From the NCBI GenBank assembly GCA_027023255.1, contig JALVVU010000107.1:1-37967 (forward strand): a stretch of DNA of 37,967 nucleotides, written 5' to 3'. The notes under the pieces are model-generated. The model ran no database searches and had not been told where the DNA came from. It saw only the letters and a program-made list of their open reading frames with translations. Source of the DNA: Desulfurococcales archaeon. Lineage in GTDB: Archaea > Thermoproteota > Thermoprotei_A > Sulfolobales > NBVN01. Shown in pieces: positions 37,158-37,967 of the stretch. The stretch's first letter is position 1. Every line of letters starts with the position of its first letter. A program made the translations under genes and the position numbers.

Positions 37158-37556
37158 GGAAACTTCGGGAATGCGGAGGTGGTAAAGACAGCGGTTAAGG
37201 AAATGAAGAGAGTTGTTAAGCCTGAAGGATGTGTGGTGCTAGTTGAGAATCTCCCAATAGCGAGGAACGAACCTTAGAGGAACCACTTAAAGTTTCATTC
37301 GATAAGAGTGAAGTTCATCGAGAGCGAACCGAGATACTTCAGTGGGGATGAGCTTGCGGAAGTAGTCAATGAGGCCGGGTTTAAGGACATAGGGGTTAAG
37401 GTTGTGGATTACGGTCTCTGCTCAACTCCAGCAATATTCTACGTAGGTAAGGAACACGTTCAAAGGGGCGTGGATCCTGCACTCATTGACGAGTTCGGGG
37501 AGGTTACGCAGGCAATTAAGGAGTGGGGGAGCATCACCACCCGTACTTATAATTAA
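37158..37556 (+). pseudogene. 5'-truncated class I SAM-dependent methyltransferase with in-frame TAG
   Basis: GNFGNAEVVKTAVKEMKRVVKPEGCVVLVENLPIARNEP*RNHLKFHSIRVKFIESEPRYFSGDELAEVVNEAGFKDIGVKVVDYGLCSTPAIFYVGKE...; TAG at 37275-37277. Confidence 0.7.
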
Positions 37557-37623
37557 GGCAAGGAAGTGAGCTTTCGATCCGTCCGATCCACCTAATAAAA
37601 GGGCGCTATCTTTAGATCTTGGC

Positions 37624-37967
37624 TTAGTGTGAGAGACCCATTGTTTTTGCGTATAGTTCCGCTATCAACACTGCAGTACCTGCCGCTCCTCTTATGGTGT
37701 TGTGTCCTAGGACCACGTACCGTATCCACCTGTCCCCTAGTTCCTTCATCTTCTCAACTCTTCCTACTGTTACGCTCATACCGTTTCCTGCTAGCCTGTC
37801 GAGCCTGGGTTGTGGTCTGTCTTTCTCCTTTCTCACTATTACTGGTTTACTTGGTGCTGTCGGTAGCTTGAGTTCCTGTGGTAGCGATTTGAAATTCTCA
37901 AGGATATCCATGATTTCTGATGGCTCTGCTTCGTTGGAGGTCTTTATGTACACTACCTCCATATGTC
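37624..37967 (-). CDS. asd: Aspartate-semialdehyde dehydrogenase, C-terminal part (truncated at window edge)
   Basis: GNGMSVTVGRVEKMKELGDRWIRYVVLGHNTIRGAAGTAVLIAELYAKTMGL; frame open to the window edge. Confidence 0.88.
   Translation of the reverse strand, partial: HMEVVYIKTSNEAEPSEIMDILENFKSLPQELKLPTAPSKPVIVRKEKDRPQPRLDRLAGNGMSVTVGRVEKMKELGDRWIRYVVLGHNTIRGAAGTAVLIAELYAKTMGLSH

Noticed and set aside
37275-37277. In-frame TAG in the methyltransferase as possible pyrrolysine
   Set aside because: The gene is 5'-truncated and is not an MtmB/MtbB/MttB-type enzyme; no Pyl machinery is visible. Decay is simpler.
1-37967. CRISPR array, cas genes, complete IS element or virus
   Set aside because: No regularly spaced direct repeats, no Cas or intact transposase ORFs seen; only small scars and an integrase-like fragment.

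Overview
Archaeal chromosomal window, most likely from a Thermoproteota/crenarchaeal-type thermophile, judging from TFE, Orc1/Cdc6, RFC-S/L, TruD, Pth2, L13e, L40e, Hjc, PAN and Trm56. Most of it is densely packed informational and housekeeping genes: a proteasome cluster (PAC2-like/PUA/PAN), an MBF1-HflX-Trm56-TFE-m5C methyltransferase block, a TruD/Pth2 block with three unknown small genes, RFC, Orc1 plus a wHTH gene, SAM decarboxylase, a TtuA/Ncs6-like thiolase, a dCTP deaminase-like gene, UbiA, NfeD/stomatin and Hjc. Four tRNA genes are visible: Gln(UUG) and Cys(GCA), both apparently intron-containing, and Val(CAC) and Val(GAC), which differ at one base. The most accessory-like stretch is about 6.4-16 kb. 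It holds (i) two adjacent degraded secreted/membrane genes, (ii) a non-coding AT-rich zone with palindromes and a tRNA-like fragment, and (iii) a four-gene locus (9741-13507) of two TasA/AbpA-like secreted subunits, a polytopic S26 signal peptidase and a DUF5305-like membrane protein. I read this locus as a candidate archaeal extracellular filament/biofilm system. A second scar follows tRNA-Val(GAC): a truncated integrase-like N-terminus joined in frame to a decayed methyltransferase. All calls come from reading the sequence and recalling families; no searches were run.
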